From Peronospora farinosa (Eukaryota > Oomycota > Peronosporomycetes > Peronosporales > Peronosporaceae), in NCBI GenBank assembly GCA_947646735.1, contig CANTFK010000017.1, positions 1-64,000 on the forward strand: a stretch of DNA of 64,000 nucleotides. Direction: 5' to 3'. Shown here piece after piece: positions 1-10,672 of the stretch. The first letter of the stretch is position 1. Each line of letters starts with the position of its first letter. Under the pieces are notes generated by a model. The model was not told where the DNA came from. It made no database searches and saw nothing but the letters and a program-made list of their open reading frames with translations. The position numbers were made by a program, and so were the translations under genes.

Positions 1-276
1 GTGTGGTAAACCGATCGGATAATTTGAAAGGGATCGATCAAAGAAATATCGTCGATCCACAATCCTGCGTTCCGATTGGTCAATAAGGCATGCGAGATGG
101 TCGGAAGAGGGGGTAACGGTGTCAAGAACACAAAAGAATATGGATCGAAATAGTTTTGGGTGTGGACCACACACTACAGTCCCGATCCAGGATGATCGGA
201 TCGTAATCTTGATCCAGAAAGTAGATCGCAAAGCGTAACCAGTTACAGATCGATTCGCAACCTCGATCCATAAACC

Positions 277-410
277 GGATCGACAAAACTGGATCGACGA
301 AACCGGATCGACAAAACTGGATCGACAAAACCGGATCGACAAAACTGGATCGACAAAACTGGATCGACAAAACTGGATCGACAAAACCAGATCGACACAT
401 CCGGATCGAC
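277..410 (+). repeat. 14-bp minisatellite in the A LTR, about 9.5 units
   Basis: Unit GGATCGACAAAACY repeated head to tail with few changes. The matching array in the right LTR (45059-45220) has about 11.5 units, so it has changed length since insertion. Minus-strand ORFs over it are artefacts of the repeat. Confidence 0.9.
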
Positions 411-578
411 AAATCGACGCAGTATTTGGACCACATAGCAAGTCTGATTTATTTCCAGGAAGGCGACACGCGGCCGTAGATCCTGGGATACAGATAGGCA
501 AGATCATAGGTTTTGGTATTTGATTGGTTAACATTAAACAGAGTTTCTTTTACTTCTAACTACGCACGCAGACTTCTC

Positions 579-606
579 TTCCGGGTGGGATATTTTTGGC
601 CCCCCG
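579..606 (+). promoter_or_regulatory. Conserved LTR box shared by families A and B
   Basis: TTCCGGG, two variable bases, then GGGATAT, T-rich bases and GGCCCCCCG. The same box lies in every B LTR although the rest of the LTR has diverged. It includes a TATA-like core, so a core promoter or R-region boundary is a reasonable guess. The function is inferred. Confidence 0.4.
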
Positions 607-1104
607 ACGATCGAGAGCTTCTGTCACCAGTACCTACGAGTAATATCCCTGGATTGTTTGGCCAGGGATTACAAGACCTCTCACAAACTCACAAGCAAAC
701 TTCGCCTGCGATTGGACGCAGTATCACGTAAAGGACAAGACACAAGATCGCGAGACGGCTCAGGTGGTCAGAAGGTCAAGTGGATCAAGTGGATCAAGTA
801 TCTACATTTTTGGACAAGGCGATCTCAAGAGAGATCAGGGCGACTCATATAGAGTGCTCAAGTAAACCCTCGATCGCGTGAAGATTTCCGCGCGATCGAA
901 CCCCAACCAATCCCTACCACGGTCAAGTTCAGCATCAACTCGAGTCCACCGAGAAGAGTGCTACCCGCCGTACCGACGGGTACACAAGGTGAGGAAGGAA
1001 TTGCTATACACGGAAACGGAGTACCCCCTCCGATAGTCGGTTGTCCGGGCGAAAGTGGAGAGTTGGAGTCGCATCAGCAATTTTGTGAACCCCGCTCCAC
1101 CACA

Positions 1105-3415
1105 ATGGTGCGCGCGCCCGGATCTTCTGGCGACTCGGGATCTCACCGTGAGTCCCTGAGAGAAGATGTCACGATTAAGACTGAACCTGGGACTGAAGCG
1201 TCAGAGAAAAAGGGATCGCCGCAGACGCATGAAGAAAACGATTCCCAGATCGTAAGCGTTTTGGGAGGGGCGCAGACGAGAAGAAGAACAAGGAGGAAGA
1301 TCAAGAAATTGATCTGGAAGAAAAACCTCTACCCCTTCCCCAGGTCCCTTCGGGGACCCCTGCGGATCACGTTGAAAAACGAGACTCGCGAGATGAAAAT
1401 CTTTCAGTTTAAACTGAGAGATTTTCATCCAAAACCATTCCTGAAAAACCGAAGAAGAAAGAGTCGAAGAATTCACAGGTGCGGATGAAGGCACCACGAT
1501 CACAACTCGACGTTCGGACGAAGAAATCGGAAGATCGTGGTGTCCAAGGAAAAGAGTCGGCCGATCACGGATCGAAAACCGAAAGACCGACGAACGTGGA
1601 AGAATTGGAACGGTGTTTTCACCAAAAAGAACTAAAGACTTTGCTATCTAGCGATCCAGTTCTCAAGATATTGAAGCCAAAGCTAATCGGATTATTACAA
1701 AGACCGGTATCAGCTCTAGTAGAAACACCGAATCAATTGGAAGCGATTCGTCATTTGTTGAAGTTACTCAAGGAAGCTGGATTCACCGCTGGAGCGTTTG
1801 AAGCGCAGACATTGCTGTATTGTGACCATGATCAAGTAATCAAAGCAGAACGATCGTTGTTCGAGGCGTTAACCCCTCTCACTGGGAAGTACCAAGCGAT
1901 CGTGCCAGCCGCTGAGACATATCAAACGGCTCATCACAGTATGCATCGGCAGAATCGGAGGCGGATTAAGGAGAATCAATTCCCATTCAATGGACGTCGT
2001 TGGGACCGTCGGGTGCGGCTTTTATGCGTGAAAGATCTACGCCTATCGAAACGGAAGCGAAATCGACCGATGTACCCATAAATCTAGAAATGAATCCATT
2101 TGGACCAAACCAGCTGGATTCTTAGTTCAAAGCAGCCATGAAGAAGTACGAAGACGATCAACGGATTTTAGCTTTACAAAATGCTGATCGATCAAGGATC
2201 AACGCCACTCCTCAAATGATGAATATTCCAGACGTGGAGATGGAGTCAGTTGGATCGCGTCATAGTCGATCCAATATTGGTGATCCGCTGGATTTAGGAC
2301 TCGCGGATCTAAGGCGACCGTTGGTGGCAGCTGCAGAAGCGATGCCAAGTGGTGGGTTCACTGCGCAGCGAATTCGTGTATCGGCGATCGCAGATCTGAA
2401 AGAGTTCACTGGGCGAGACAGAGACGAAGATCGAGCTAGAAGATGGATAATTAAAGTCAAATCTGCTTTCTTACGTGATCAAGCTCCTGACAACGAGAAG
2501 TGTATTGTATTTGGAGATCTATTAACGGGGCCAGCACGAAACTGGTATGGCCAGCTAGGCCGATCGACTCGTCATCACTGGAAGTCTCTATTGGAAAGTT
2601 TCATGATACAATATGGAGGGTATGGTGTATCTGATGGAAGACAATATTACCATGCTAGGAAACAATCGAATGAAACTCCATTGGAGTACCTATATCGGCT
2701 AAATATGGCAGCGATCAGAGCAAAAAATTTCAATTTTAGAAGGAACGCCAGCTACCAGACGTGAACATGTGGAATATTTTATTGAGATACTGGATGATCG
2801 CGAGCTGGCGAAACAGTTGACTTTATTACGTTTGGACAATGCTGATATCATAGAAGAAACTCTACGTGCGTATCAACGTATGGAGATTCGTCAAGGCAAG
2901 GCATCGATGGGATCCAATAAATTTCGTCGACGAGCCGCCCCTGCACCCGATCAAGCGTCGTCGAAACCGGCTCGCGCAGTGAGAGCGATCCATATCGAAA
3001 ACGGTAACAGTGGATTGAGTCGAAATCGAGTGGATATGAAGTAGAAGTGGATCGACGCCGCGTGTTTTCCGCGATGACGCATGCCCCAGCTGAAAAGCCG
3101 AGAGATTATCGTGATCGACAGAATGTGATCGATCAAGGCAAAGGCCATGGTCACACTTACCCACCAAGAGCCTGCACCCATTGCGGATCGAAGAAACATG
3201 ACGATTGTAGATGTTGGAAGCGGTTGACCTGTCAGAAATTTGGGCGCAAAGAACATCCTTCAGACTAGTGTTTTTTCGTGTGTACTGCCTGTGGAGAGAT
3301 GAACGAAGGAGGAAAATGCCCGATGGAAGAATTCTATAATCTAATTCGCCAATGGTACGTGCCGACCAAACACGCTGGGATGCTCCCGCCGAAGGCAGAG
3401 GAGATGTTAAACTAG
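1105..3415 (+). pseudogene. Broken gag of element A
   Basis: The reading starts at the ATG touching the LTR end (MVRAPGSS) and continues in pieces: 1105-1488, 1479-2081, 2138-2764, 2769-3044, 3047-3268 and 3269-3415. The 2138-2764 piece is a Gypsy capsid domain (FTGRDRDEDRARRW ... LTGPARNWYGQL). The C-terminal part has CCHC zinc knuckles (CTHCGSKKHDDC, CQKFGRKEH) for RNA packaging, the second degraded. It ends with EEMLN and a UAG at 3413-3415, the same position as in family B. It aligns with B gag along its length. No complete Gag can be made from this copy because of frameshifts. Confidence 0.8.
1106..1124 (+). promoter_or_regulatory. Candidate primer-binding site of element A
   Basis: TGGTGCGCGCGCCCGGATC starts one base after the LTR. 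TGG is complementary to the CCA end of a tRNA, as expected for minus-strand priming. B copies have the same site with one base changed (GCGTGCC). The gag ATG (1105-1107) overlaps it. I could not identify the tRNA. Confidence 0.6.
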
Positions 3416-3457
3416 GACGCTCGCCAGGTTGGAATCTGGTACGAGCCGAGCGTTCTA
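3413..3457 (+). promoter_or_regulatory. Candidate gag stop-readthrough element, A copy
   Basis: UAG GAC is followed by a possible stem-loop: GCTCG CCAG, an 8-base loop, CTGG TA CGAGC. The stretch from UAG to GTTCTA matches the B copies at 43 of 46 aligned positions by eye, far more than the flanking coding sequence. Position and structure resemble retroviral gag-pol readthrough signals. Activity is inferred. Confidence 0.45.
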
Positions 3458-4286
3458 GGCTCTGCATTTATGCATCTGTTGAAAAGGGATCGACGGATCA
3501 AGAGGTTAACAAGCGGATCGATCCGATCAATACATGTGAGAATTCAAATTATTTGCGTTACATTATAAGTGCGCGAAAGTTGATGAATTTTCCCAATCGC
3601 CTGCTAATTGGGAGCTCGACCTAGCGCCAGGCGAATAAAGGGGGTATTGGAAATATCACACTCCAGGAAAATGGTTCAAGCAAGCTAAGGCAGTAGGCCG
3701 ACTCAACAATGAGAAGGCTACTAAGCTATTTGATTCTGGAGCCGAAGTTTCAATCGTCGACACCACCTTTGCTCGTAAGGTAGGATGTGTCATTGACGAA
3801 AGCCAGAGGCAAGAATTTGTGGGAATCGGTGAGAATACCTATATGACCGAAGGACGAACCAAAATCAAGATCACATTAAATGGATCACTGGTATACTATT
3901 TTGACGCCTGGGTGAGCGATCAAGTTGGTCAAGAAGCGATCTTGGGTATGGATTTTATGGTCCCAGCTGGGATTCGCTTGGATCTGGCAGATGGAACACT
4001 TTGTTTGCCGGATGAGGTTAGAATTCAATTGGCGGGACGAAGACCTCCATACCAATCGAACAGACAGCCGATCACGATCAACGATCAATATGTGGTGATC
4101 CCAGTAGGCGGATCGACGGAAACACGAATTGGTTCTGGTGCACCGAAATCTAAGCTCTGGGTGAGACGAGACCCAAAATGGATACCAACAGTCACAACAG
4201 GACCGGGGAAGACTAAATATCTGCAGCTAACTAATCTTAGTGATAGAGAAGTGATTGTGAATCACGGAGCTCCGATAGGTTGGTGA
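3416..4286 (+). pseudogene. Protease region of element A pol (broken)
   Basis: Retropepsin-like aspartic protease that would cleave Gag-Pol. The catalytic motif FDSGAEVSIVD lies near 3730-3765 and a second hallmark, ILGMDF, near 3940. From 3819 to 4286 the frame is open. Upstream it is shifted and has a stop at LAPGE-stop-RGYW where B reads LLPGESRGYW. The stretch 3416-3600 carries the short conserved segment NLVRAERS, also found in B after the gag stop. The pseudogene status is clear. Confidence 0.75.
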
Positions 4287-5097
4287 ATGGCTGCGGATAT
4301 GATACCTCGATCATCCGCGTCGATATGGTGAGTGGCAGACTCTGGCCTATGAAGCAACTACAGATCGAAAAGAAGAGTTCGCTGATGAGCCAACAAGAAC
4401 ACTAGTAAATCACCCATCGTATCCACTACCAACTAAAATTTTAATGCGTCTAAGGAAGGAAGAAAACGAGGAGATCGCAAAATTGGAGAAGATGATATCG
4501 CAATCGGATAAAAAAACTATCATCATGGGATAAAATCAAGATAGTACAGAAGATCAAGGTTATTGTGAAAGTGAAGATCATCAGTCAAGACGATCAAAAT
4601 TTGCGATCAATATGCTGAGAGAAATCGAATAGGTGGATGGTGTACAAGATCGATCAGGTGAAAGAATCGATATAAGTGATGAAGACATAACGGACCAAGA
4701 TCAAGAACAGTGCACAGGTGTGATCGATGCGACCAGAGAAGTAGGAGAAGTCAATCAGATACCAGATCGATCGGATGAAGCAATTGAAGATTTTACGAAG
4801 ATCGTCGACGATAATGATCAGGTACAATCCAATCGTGTGGAAAAAGGTTCCACAGCGATCGTAACCGAAGATGTTGCAACAGAAGAACCATCATCTGAAG
4901 AGGCAGTATATTCTCACGAGAGTGGCGACTTGTTTGCCGAAGATGTCGATCAGCATATGGCGGTGTTGCCAGAAGTTGTGATGTCTACGGTGGAAGAATC
5001 GATGGACGATATTCAAGTTGGTGACCTTGGAATAACATTAACAGAAGATCAAAAAAAGGCTACGACAATTAATTTGGAAGAATCGACACTTACTCAT
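4287..5097 (+). pseudogene. Acidic linker between protease and RT of element A
   Basis: Best open part is 4633-5109. It is rich in Asp, Glu and Gln with no recognisable fold and includes SHESGDLFAEDV and a segment like the B linker (SFDSGELWTEDIRPG). It links protease and RT in the polyprotein. The stretch 4287-4632 has stops in all frames and is very rich in GATC. Confidence 0.55.
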
Positions 5098-5995
5098 AGG
5101 GAAAGGTAATGCTTTACCTCCCGCAGAACGTGGAGCAGTTTGTGACATTGATGTTGGAGGAGCTAACCCGATCGCGCAGAGAGTGCGACCTGTGGCACCC
5201 AAATTTCGGGAGAAATTAGCTGATTTGATTAAGGAGTTATTGTCCGCAAAGATCATTCGGCCATCTACATCACCATGGGCTTCGCCAATTATAGTGATTA
5301 TCAAGAAGAGCGGTGAAGATATTCGACTATGTATCGATTATTGACGAGTAAATCAATTGACACGATTGATGGTGTATCCGATGCCGCTAATCAGTAAATT
5401 ACTACAAGATATGGATAAGGCGATGTGGTATTGTTCACTAGATATGGCGAGTGGATTATGGGTGGTTGAAATGAAGGAACGGTCAAAAGAAATTTCTGCA
5501 TTTATTACGCCGTCTGAATTATATGAATGGTTGCGTATGCCTTTTGGCTTAAAGAATGCTCCTCAGATTTACCAACGATTGATTGACAATGCTCTGTATG
5601 GACTTCTGAAAATTAGTATCAGCTCTGATCCCATCACCACTGAGTCATCAAAGATAATTGACGTGTTTACCGACGGTGAACCGAATCTGGATCCCATACC
5701 GTCAGTGTTAGGTCGGCGTTCATATATCGATGATATATTGATACCCGCCACATCGTGGATCTCCTTGTACGAGAAGGTGGAACGATTGTTGGAAGCGTGT
5801 GATAAGTGGAATTTGTCGATTAGTGTGGCCAAAAGTTTCTCGGGACGTCATAAAGTGGACTATCTGTGTCATCAGGTCTCATTCGCGGGATTGGAAGCCC
5901 ACCCCAAGAATTTGGGATCACTTGTGAATATACCGTTCCCTCAAACGCTGCGATCGATGCAATCGTTTTTGGGAGTCTGTTGATTACAGTCGGTT
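5098..5995 (+). pseudogene. Reverse transcriptase region of element A pol
   Basis: Gypsy RT: GNALPPAERGAVCDIDVG, then PSTSPWASPI, CIDY (followed by a stop), YPMPLI, LDMASG, MPFGLKNAPQIYQR and the catalytic YIDDI near 5728. Between IYQR and YIDDI there are about 49 residues where typical Gypsy RTs have about 15-20, and the same insertion is in B. Stops and frameshifts (after CIDY and near the 3' end) inactivate it. Confidence 0.85.
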
Positions 5996-6486
5996 CATTA
6001 AAGACTTTGCCATTTATGCATCTGTGCTCTACGAGTTACGGGAGGCTGTTTCCATGAAATCCACCGCGCTAATGACATTCAGACGTCTATAGCCGATGCC
6101 GGACCATAGTGCGATCGCAATTTCTCCAGAGAGGGCTACAAAATTGATCAGGAACTCATTACTGGGGACGGTCAAGATAACGAAGAAAGGAATCGTTGGA
6201 AAAGGCTACAATTGTATTTACTCTGCTGAAGGCTAAAATAGCTGCAACACCAATCCTGAAGCATTTTGATCCGGATCGATCACCCGTGATCGTGGTGTAC
6301 GCCAGCAAGTGGGCGATATTGACCGCGTTACTGCATGAGCATGATGGAGTGTTTTGGCTGGTCACTTTCACTAGTCGGACGTTGAAGCCTAATGAGGTTC
6401 ATTACGGGATGGTTGAAAAGGAGGTCTTAGCCCTCCTCCGCATTCTAGATTTTTTTATATTATGCCGGTATCACGTGCGATTGTAG
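5996..6486 (+). pseudogene. First RNase H (Gypsy type) of element A
   Basis: The recognisable piece is 6196-6486: ATPILKHFDPDRSPVIVVYAS ... SRTLKPNEVHYGMVEKEVLALL, the RT-linked RNase H of Ty3/Gypsy elements that removes RNA from the hybrid. The 5996-6195 part is scrambled by shifts. Confidence 0.75.
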
Positions 6487-7057
6487 TACCTACGAGATAT
6501 TCCACTTTGGCTTGGTTATTACAGTTTTCTGGTCTAAACGTGAGTCTAGGCAGATGGGCTGCATTACTTTCAATTGGACATTGGAGATACGCCGGAGTGA
6601 GAAGAGCCAGGATGAGATATTAGGTACATTGGCCGCGAGTATAACTCCCCGTGAGGAAGTGGATGAAGTGTTGATCGAGATCGCTCCAAGGAAACAGCCC
6701 AGGCAAACAATGAGTATGCCGCCACCCACAGTGGAAATAGGAGAAAGCCTCCTGGTGGCCAGTTTCGATGGATCGGCTAGGGTAAAGAGGAAGGGCGGAG
6801 CATACAGTGCGATTATATGGAAATTACCAGAGTGGACGATCGTAGCTGCCGCCTCTGAATTTACGACTAATCTGACGGTGAACGAAGCAGAATATCGAGG
6901 ACTACTCCTCAGTTTCGATTTGCTAGCTGATCAGACCAGGGGACGTGTAATTATTTGCGGTGATTCAAATTTGGTGATCAGGCAAATGCGTGGCGAGATT
7001 GACTGCAAAGCACCCGGTCTACAATTGCTGCGCCGTCAAGCTATGAAAAAACTTTGA
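6487..7057 (+). pseudogene. Second RNase H-like domain (archaeal-type) of element A
   Basis: After a degraded linker (6487-6740) comes an RNase HI-like fold: SFDGSAR (first Asp), NEAEYRGLLL (Glu) and GDSNLVIRQMRGE (Asp). This is the pattern of archaeal-type RNase HI, distinct from the RT-linked domain just upstream. From memory, dual RNase H Gypsy elements are known in the plant Tat lineage and in oomycetes. The frame is open from 6512 to 7057, so this is one of the better preserved parts. Confidence 0.75.
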
Positions 7058-8160
7058 TCGTGGCCAAACCACGATTTCCTTCATATGAAGCAAGAATGGA
7101 ATCAGAGTGCTGATAGGTTAGCAAGCGAAGCCCTACAGCAAGAGAAAGGTACTTCCGTCGTTTCCGATAAAGATCGCCAAGATCTGATCACACTCAATCG
7201 ATTGGATGAGTTGTTGATTCGGAGTCAAGTTGATCAGGTAGTCAGAGTAACTGCGATCACCCGATCGGCCGTAAGAAGACGCTGTCAACCAGAGGTTTTA
7301 CAGGAGGAGATCGTGCAGCAAGTGCGGATCGATCGAATAAGACAAGCACAGGATGAAGAGAATTGGATAGCCAACTTGAAGACATATCTGATTGGGGACG
7401 TTGCCAAGCTAACAGAAGAAGAAGCGAAGGCCTGCACGCTGATCGGATCTGATTACGAAGTAGATCAAAATGGATTATTGTTTTTCTGCTCTGGATCGGT
7501 TGCGAGATCCGAAAGTCGTGCAGAGTTGGCTCATTTGGTGATACCAGAGCTATTGCAGTCAGACTTCTTACATCATTACCATACGAGTCTGGAGGGTGGT
7601 AACCAAGGAATCGGTCGGACTTACAAGCGAATCAGGATGAATTTTCATTGGCGAGGATTGTACCGGAGCGTACAACGCTATGTAGGAGAATTTATGGATT
7701 GTGAAACGGGCAAAGGGAAACCATCTGACCACGGAAGATCACCAGGAAATTTGCAGGCAATCTATTCTTTTCAAATTTTGGCTATGGATCATATCCCGTC
7801 GTTGCCGCGATCATTCAAAGGAAACACCGAACTGCTAATGTGGATCGATTTGTTCTCTGGTTACGTGATCGCGAAGGCTAGTTCGTGTAGAACTGCACAA
7901 ACCATTGCAGAGAATTACGAAGAATGCGTATTCCGACGATCTGGTGCAAGTGAAGCAATCCACCACGATCGTGAGCCAGGATTCATGTCTGATTTCTTCC
8001 GAGCTTTTAATAAAATCGCAGGACAGAAACAGCGGGCTACTATGGCATATAGGCCTTAAGAAAATGGAACAGCTGAGCGAATGGTTCAAACTCTGACCAA
8101 GCAATCACGATGTACGTGACGGATGAGAATCAAAAGGACTGGGACGAATATGCATAGCGC
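7058..8160 (+). pseudogene. Integrase (zinc-binding and core domains) of element A
   Basis: The long open piece 7085-8059 holds the HHCC zinc domain (HHYHTSLEGG ... CETGKG) and the catalytic core: Asp in MDHIPSLP, Asp in HDREPGF and Glu in NGTAERM. A stop falls just before NGTAERM (after MAYRP), so the catalytic Glu is cut off the main frame. Integrase would insert the cDNA into the genome. Confidence 0.85.
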
Positions 8161-8952
8161 TTGACTTTTGCGATTAACACGGCGCAAGATCGTGTCCGTA
8201 GAGATACTTTTTTCTATCTGATTCACGGTTGGGACCCACGATCAACTTTGGAGGCTACCCTTCCATTAGGAAGCACGAAGCCACGGGATCGAGAAACGCG
8301 GCGATGGCGATATGGCATACAAAGCCAATATCAAAGAGCACGATCGGTGGTGAATGATCGACTAAAACTTGCGATTCAAGATCGAGCCGATCGACATAAT
8401 GTAGATCACCATCGTTTGGAAATAAGATGCGGGTCGCAAGTATGGCTCTATCTAGATCGGGTCAAGGATGGATACGCTCGGAAGCTGGCTCACATGTGGC
8501 ATGGACCGTTTCGTGTAGCGGAAAAATGCGGTGATTACGTCGAGCGATTGGAAATCGCAGGCACACCGTATAGGCTATTTTCATTAGTCCATGTGTCTAA
8601 ATTGAAACTAGTCAGAGCGTTTCCGGAACGGCCTTCGAGTTTTCTAAATGTAGAGAAAGCAAATCGAATTGATTTCGATGAAGCATTGCTGCCAGAAGAT
8701 AGCTGGAAAGGTGATCTGGAGGAAGGTGAAATCGAAGTAGAAAGAATTGCAGATGTACGATCTGGCCGTAAGACACGTTATGGTCGGGTGCACCGTCAAT
8801 TCCTGGTGTATTGGAAAGGCTTTGACGATCCGTCTTGGATAGATGAGGCCGATTTAAATTGTGGTGCTTTGCTGGAAGAGTTTGATCGCAATCGAGCATG
8901 TGTGAATCGTTTCGAGGTGATGCAATCACACGAGGAGGAACGTCGTGACTAA
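8161..8952 (+). pseudogene. Integrase C-terminus with chromodomain-like tail, element A
   Basis: Open frame of 263 codons without its own start. It has the GPFRVAEK ... LFSLVHVSKLKLV segment of Gypsy integrase C-termini, then a chromodomain-like module (FLVYWKGFDDPSWIDEADLN). Chromodomains in Gypsy elements can steer insertion by reading histone marks. It ends FEVMQSHEEERRD, matching FEVMQSHEN in B. Confidence 0.8.
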
Positions 8953-9173
8953 TAGCGATGGGCTGTTAGGGATGGTGAAGGTGTGTGAGGAGGTCTCGCA
9001 TGAAGTTGGAATGGGATATATGGAGTGAGGAAATAATCGAGAATCGTCGATCGAGTTTAATCGAACACGATTTCACGATCAAAGGAAGAAAAGAAAATCT
9101 GGATGCGATATAAGTGGAATACAAAGATTGAAATTATACAAAGGATCATATTTAACAAGCTATATCAAAGAAA
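8953..9173 (+). other. Spacer between pol and the antisense ORF, element A
   Basis: Noncoding as far as I can see: stops in all frames and GATC-rich. In B the equivalent spacer (43171-43443) carries remnants of the LTR minisatellite. None is seen here. Confidence 0.5.
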
Positions 9174-10216
9174 TTACTCACGGGCTACATATATGTCGGC
9201 TAGGCGGGCAACGGAATATCCGGGATGTTCTTTAATCGAAGAGCGAAATTGGTTTCGCCCGGGTTCCGTCGAGTTGCTCATGGAGTACGCGGTGACCAAA
9301 TTGGAAATGTTAATTTTCTTCGTGGCCAATCCTGAATACCACAATTTTACCTCGTTTGGACGAGGTAAGTGGAGGAATATGGGGTCCAACAGGATGTCGA
9401 GGTCACAATGGCCGTCGATCATACCTTGAAGAATCTTTAGGAATACTTTTTTCCATCTGGGGCCAGCTCTTGATCGCCGTTGGTTTCGCTCCTTGGCAAA
9501 CGTGGCTAACGCAGGATCGGATCGACGCATCTTGATATAGATCGGAAGAAAATGGGTCGCTTCCCACTGAGCTTGACGGTGACGGAGTGCGAAGGCACGG
9601 TACATAGTAATCAATTCTGAGTACCAACCGGTTTGCCGGTACGAGATTGGATCGACCATAGAATCATATATATTCCAAGGCTGGGAATCATATAATCGCT
9701 TAATCTGGGAAGAAGTGATTAATCGAGACGACCAGTCGGAAATAGGTGGGTCACGGTTTTTCCCCTCGAATACAGGGAGATATAACCCGTCGGTTTCAAA
9801 AAGTGATGGAAGAAAAAATTCAAATCTAGCTCCGAGACACATGTCGAGCTGATTTTCCGAGCCGACCAAGGAACGGTATCGGCAGGTAATCGAGAAACTC
9901 GATCACGATAGCCTGGAAGCCATTGATCGCGAGAAATAGTTGTGGCTGGAAGATTTATAAATTCTTCCGTGGGTAACAGCTGATTGCATGGACTTCGACA
10001 CTCGCTACCGATGCTGTTGGAATCATCGGACGATTCCCCAAACAGATCGGCCATGGATACGGAAAGCTGAGTACTAGAAGGTGAAGCCATCGGGCTACCA
10101 CTATCGGTGAGGAAGGCGGAGCCGTCTTGGACTGTATCGCCACACGTCGTCGGGAAGTGGACCGAGACAAAGATAGTGCAGCCATCAAAGAATCGTCGTT
10201 CTGGTCTGACGAGCTA
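9174..10216 (-). pseudogene. Antisense accessory ORF of element A (frameshifted)
   Basis: Two overlapping minus-strand pieces: 9719-10090 (frame open up to about 10216) and 9174-9869, joined by a shift near 9860. The protein aligns with the minus-strand ORF of family B at 43444-44700. Shared landmarks in order are PGY, VPWS/APWP, a Trp near the N-side, I-RL----PW, M-P-S-R, QWEATH/LWEATH, RRSRA, CDLDI-LDP-F-HLPR and V-W. Conservation of protein, position and orientation between diverged families argues for a real gene. No known domain is recognised. Its N-terminal part appears cut off by element C. Confidence 0.65.
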
Positions 10217-10328
10217 AAAGATTGACCATCTTCGTCAGAATTATCGTCAGTGGTCCAGGAGGAGCAGGCGAGAGGGATCCATCAGGGACGTGAGACTTGA
10301 ATTCAGATTGGTCGGACACGGGAGTGGG

Positions 10329-10646
10329 TGTAATGGGGCAACCTATTACATGAGTAGTTATAGGATTAATACATAATTACATAAGTAGGCATAGGGCAGT
10401 ATCCGATTAGCGGATACTGCGCGTCATTTTATTATTGGTATATTATTGGGGTGCCAGACCCAATAATTAGCCAATGATAAATTGACTTCCATATTGAGTG
10501 GTTCCCATGAGCTAGAGAACATATTCGCACTTACTGCCAACCAAAACAAAACAAAATAAAAACAGAGTTATATTTACGAGTTAATTAAGAGCGCTTCCTC
10601 AACGCCTTTTTAGTGTAAGACGGTAACGGATCCTTAGCCCATTACA
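10329..10646 (+). repeat. 5' LTR of element C (318 bp)
   Basis: Starts TGTAATGGG and ends CCCATTACA, a 9-bp terminal inverted pair. It is AT-rich in its first half. No partner LTR is seen in the window. Confidence 0.8.
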
Positions 10647-10648
10647 CC

Positions 10649-10666
10649 TGGTAGCACTTCGTAGTC
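10649..10666 (+). promoter_or_regulatory. Candidate primer-binding site of element C
   Basis: TGGTAGCACTTCGTAGTC begins two bases after the LTR end. TGG would pair with a tRNA CCA end. The tRNA is not identified. Confidence 0.45.
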
Positions 10667-10672
10667 CTTCCA

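Larger units (their letters stand above)
2..1104 (+). repeat. 5' LTR of element A (1103 bp)
   Basis: Begins TGTGGT and ends ACCACA, a perfect 6-bp terminal inverted pair. It is nearly identical to 44784-45919. The main length difference is two fewer units of a 14-bp tandem array. It carries a TTCCGGG/GGCCCCCC motif at 579-606 and ends one base before the primer-binding site. The target-site duplication cannot be checked because only one base lies to the left. Confidence 0.9.
2..10328 (+). mobile_element. Element A, left part of a degenerate Ty3/Gypsy retrotransposon
   Basis: Order seen: 5' LTR, primer-binding site, gag, protease, reverse transcriptase, RNase H, a second RNase H, integrase, chromodomain, then a minus-strand ORF. 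This is the Ty3/Gypsy order (integrase last). Many stops and frameshifts make it non-autonomous. The element is interrupted at 10329 by the LTR of element C. Its 3' LTR is probably the A-type LTR at 44784-45919. GATC and GATCGA are visibly frequent throughout, unlike in family B. A is a sister family of B: the proteins align end to end at roughly 60-75% by eye. Confidence 0.85.

Noticed and set aside
122..436. Minus-strand ORFs with repeated SIQFCRS/FVDPVLS in the A LTR (also 44904-45349)
   Set aside because: They are translations of a 14-bp tandem array, open in several frames. No independent coding evidence.
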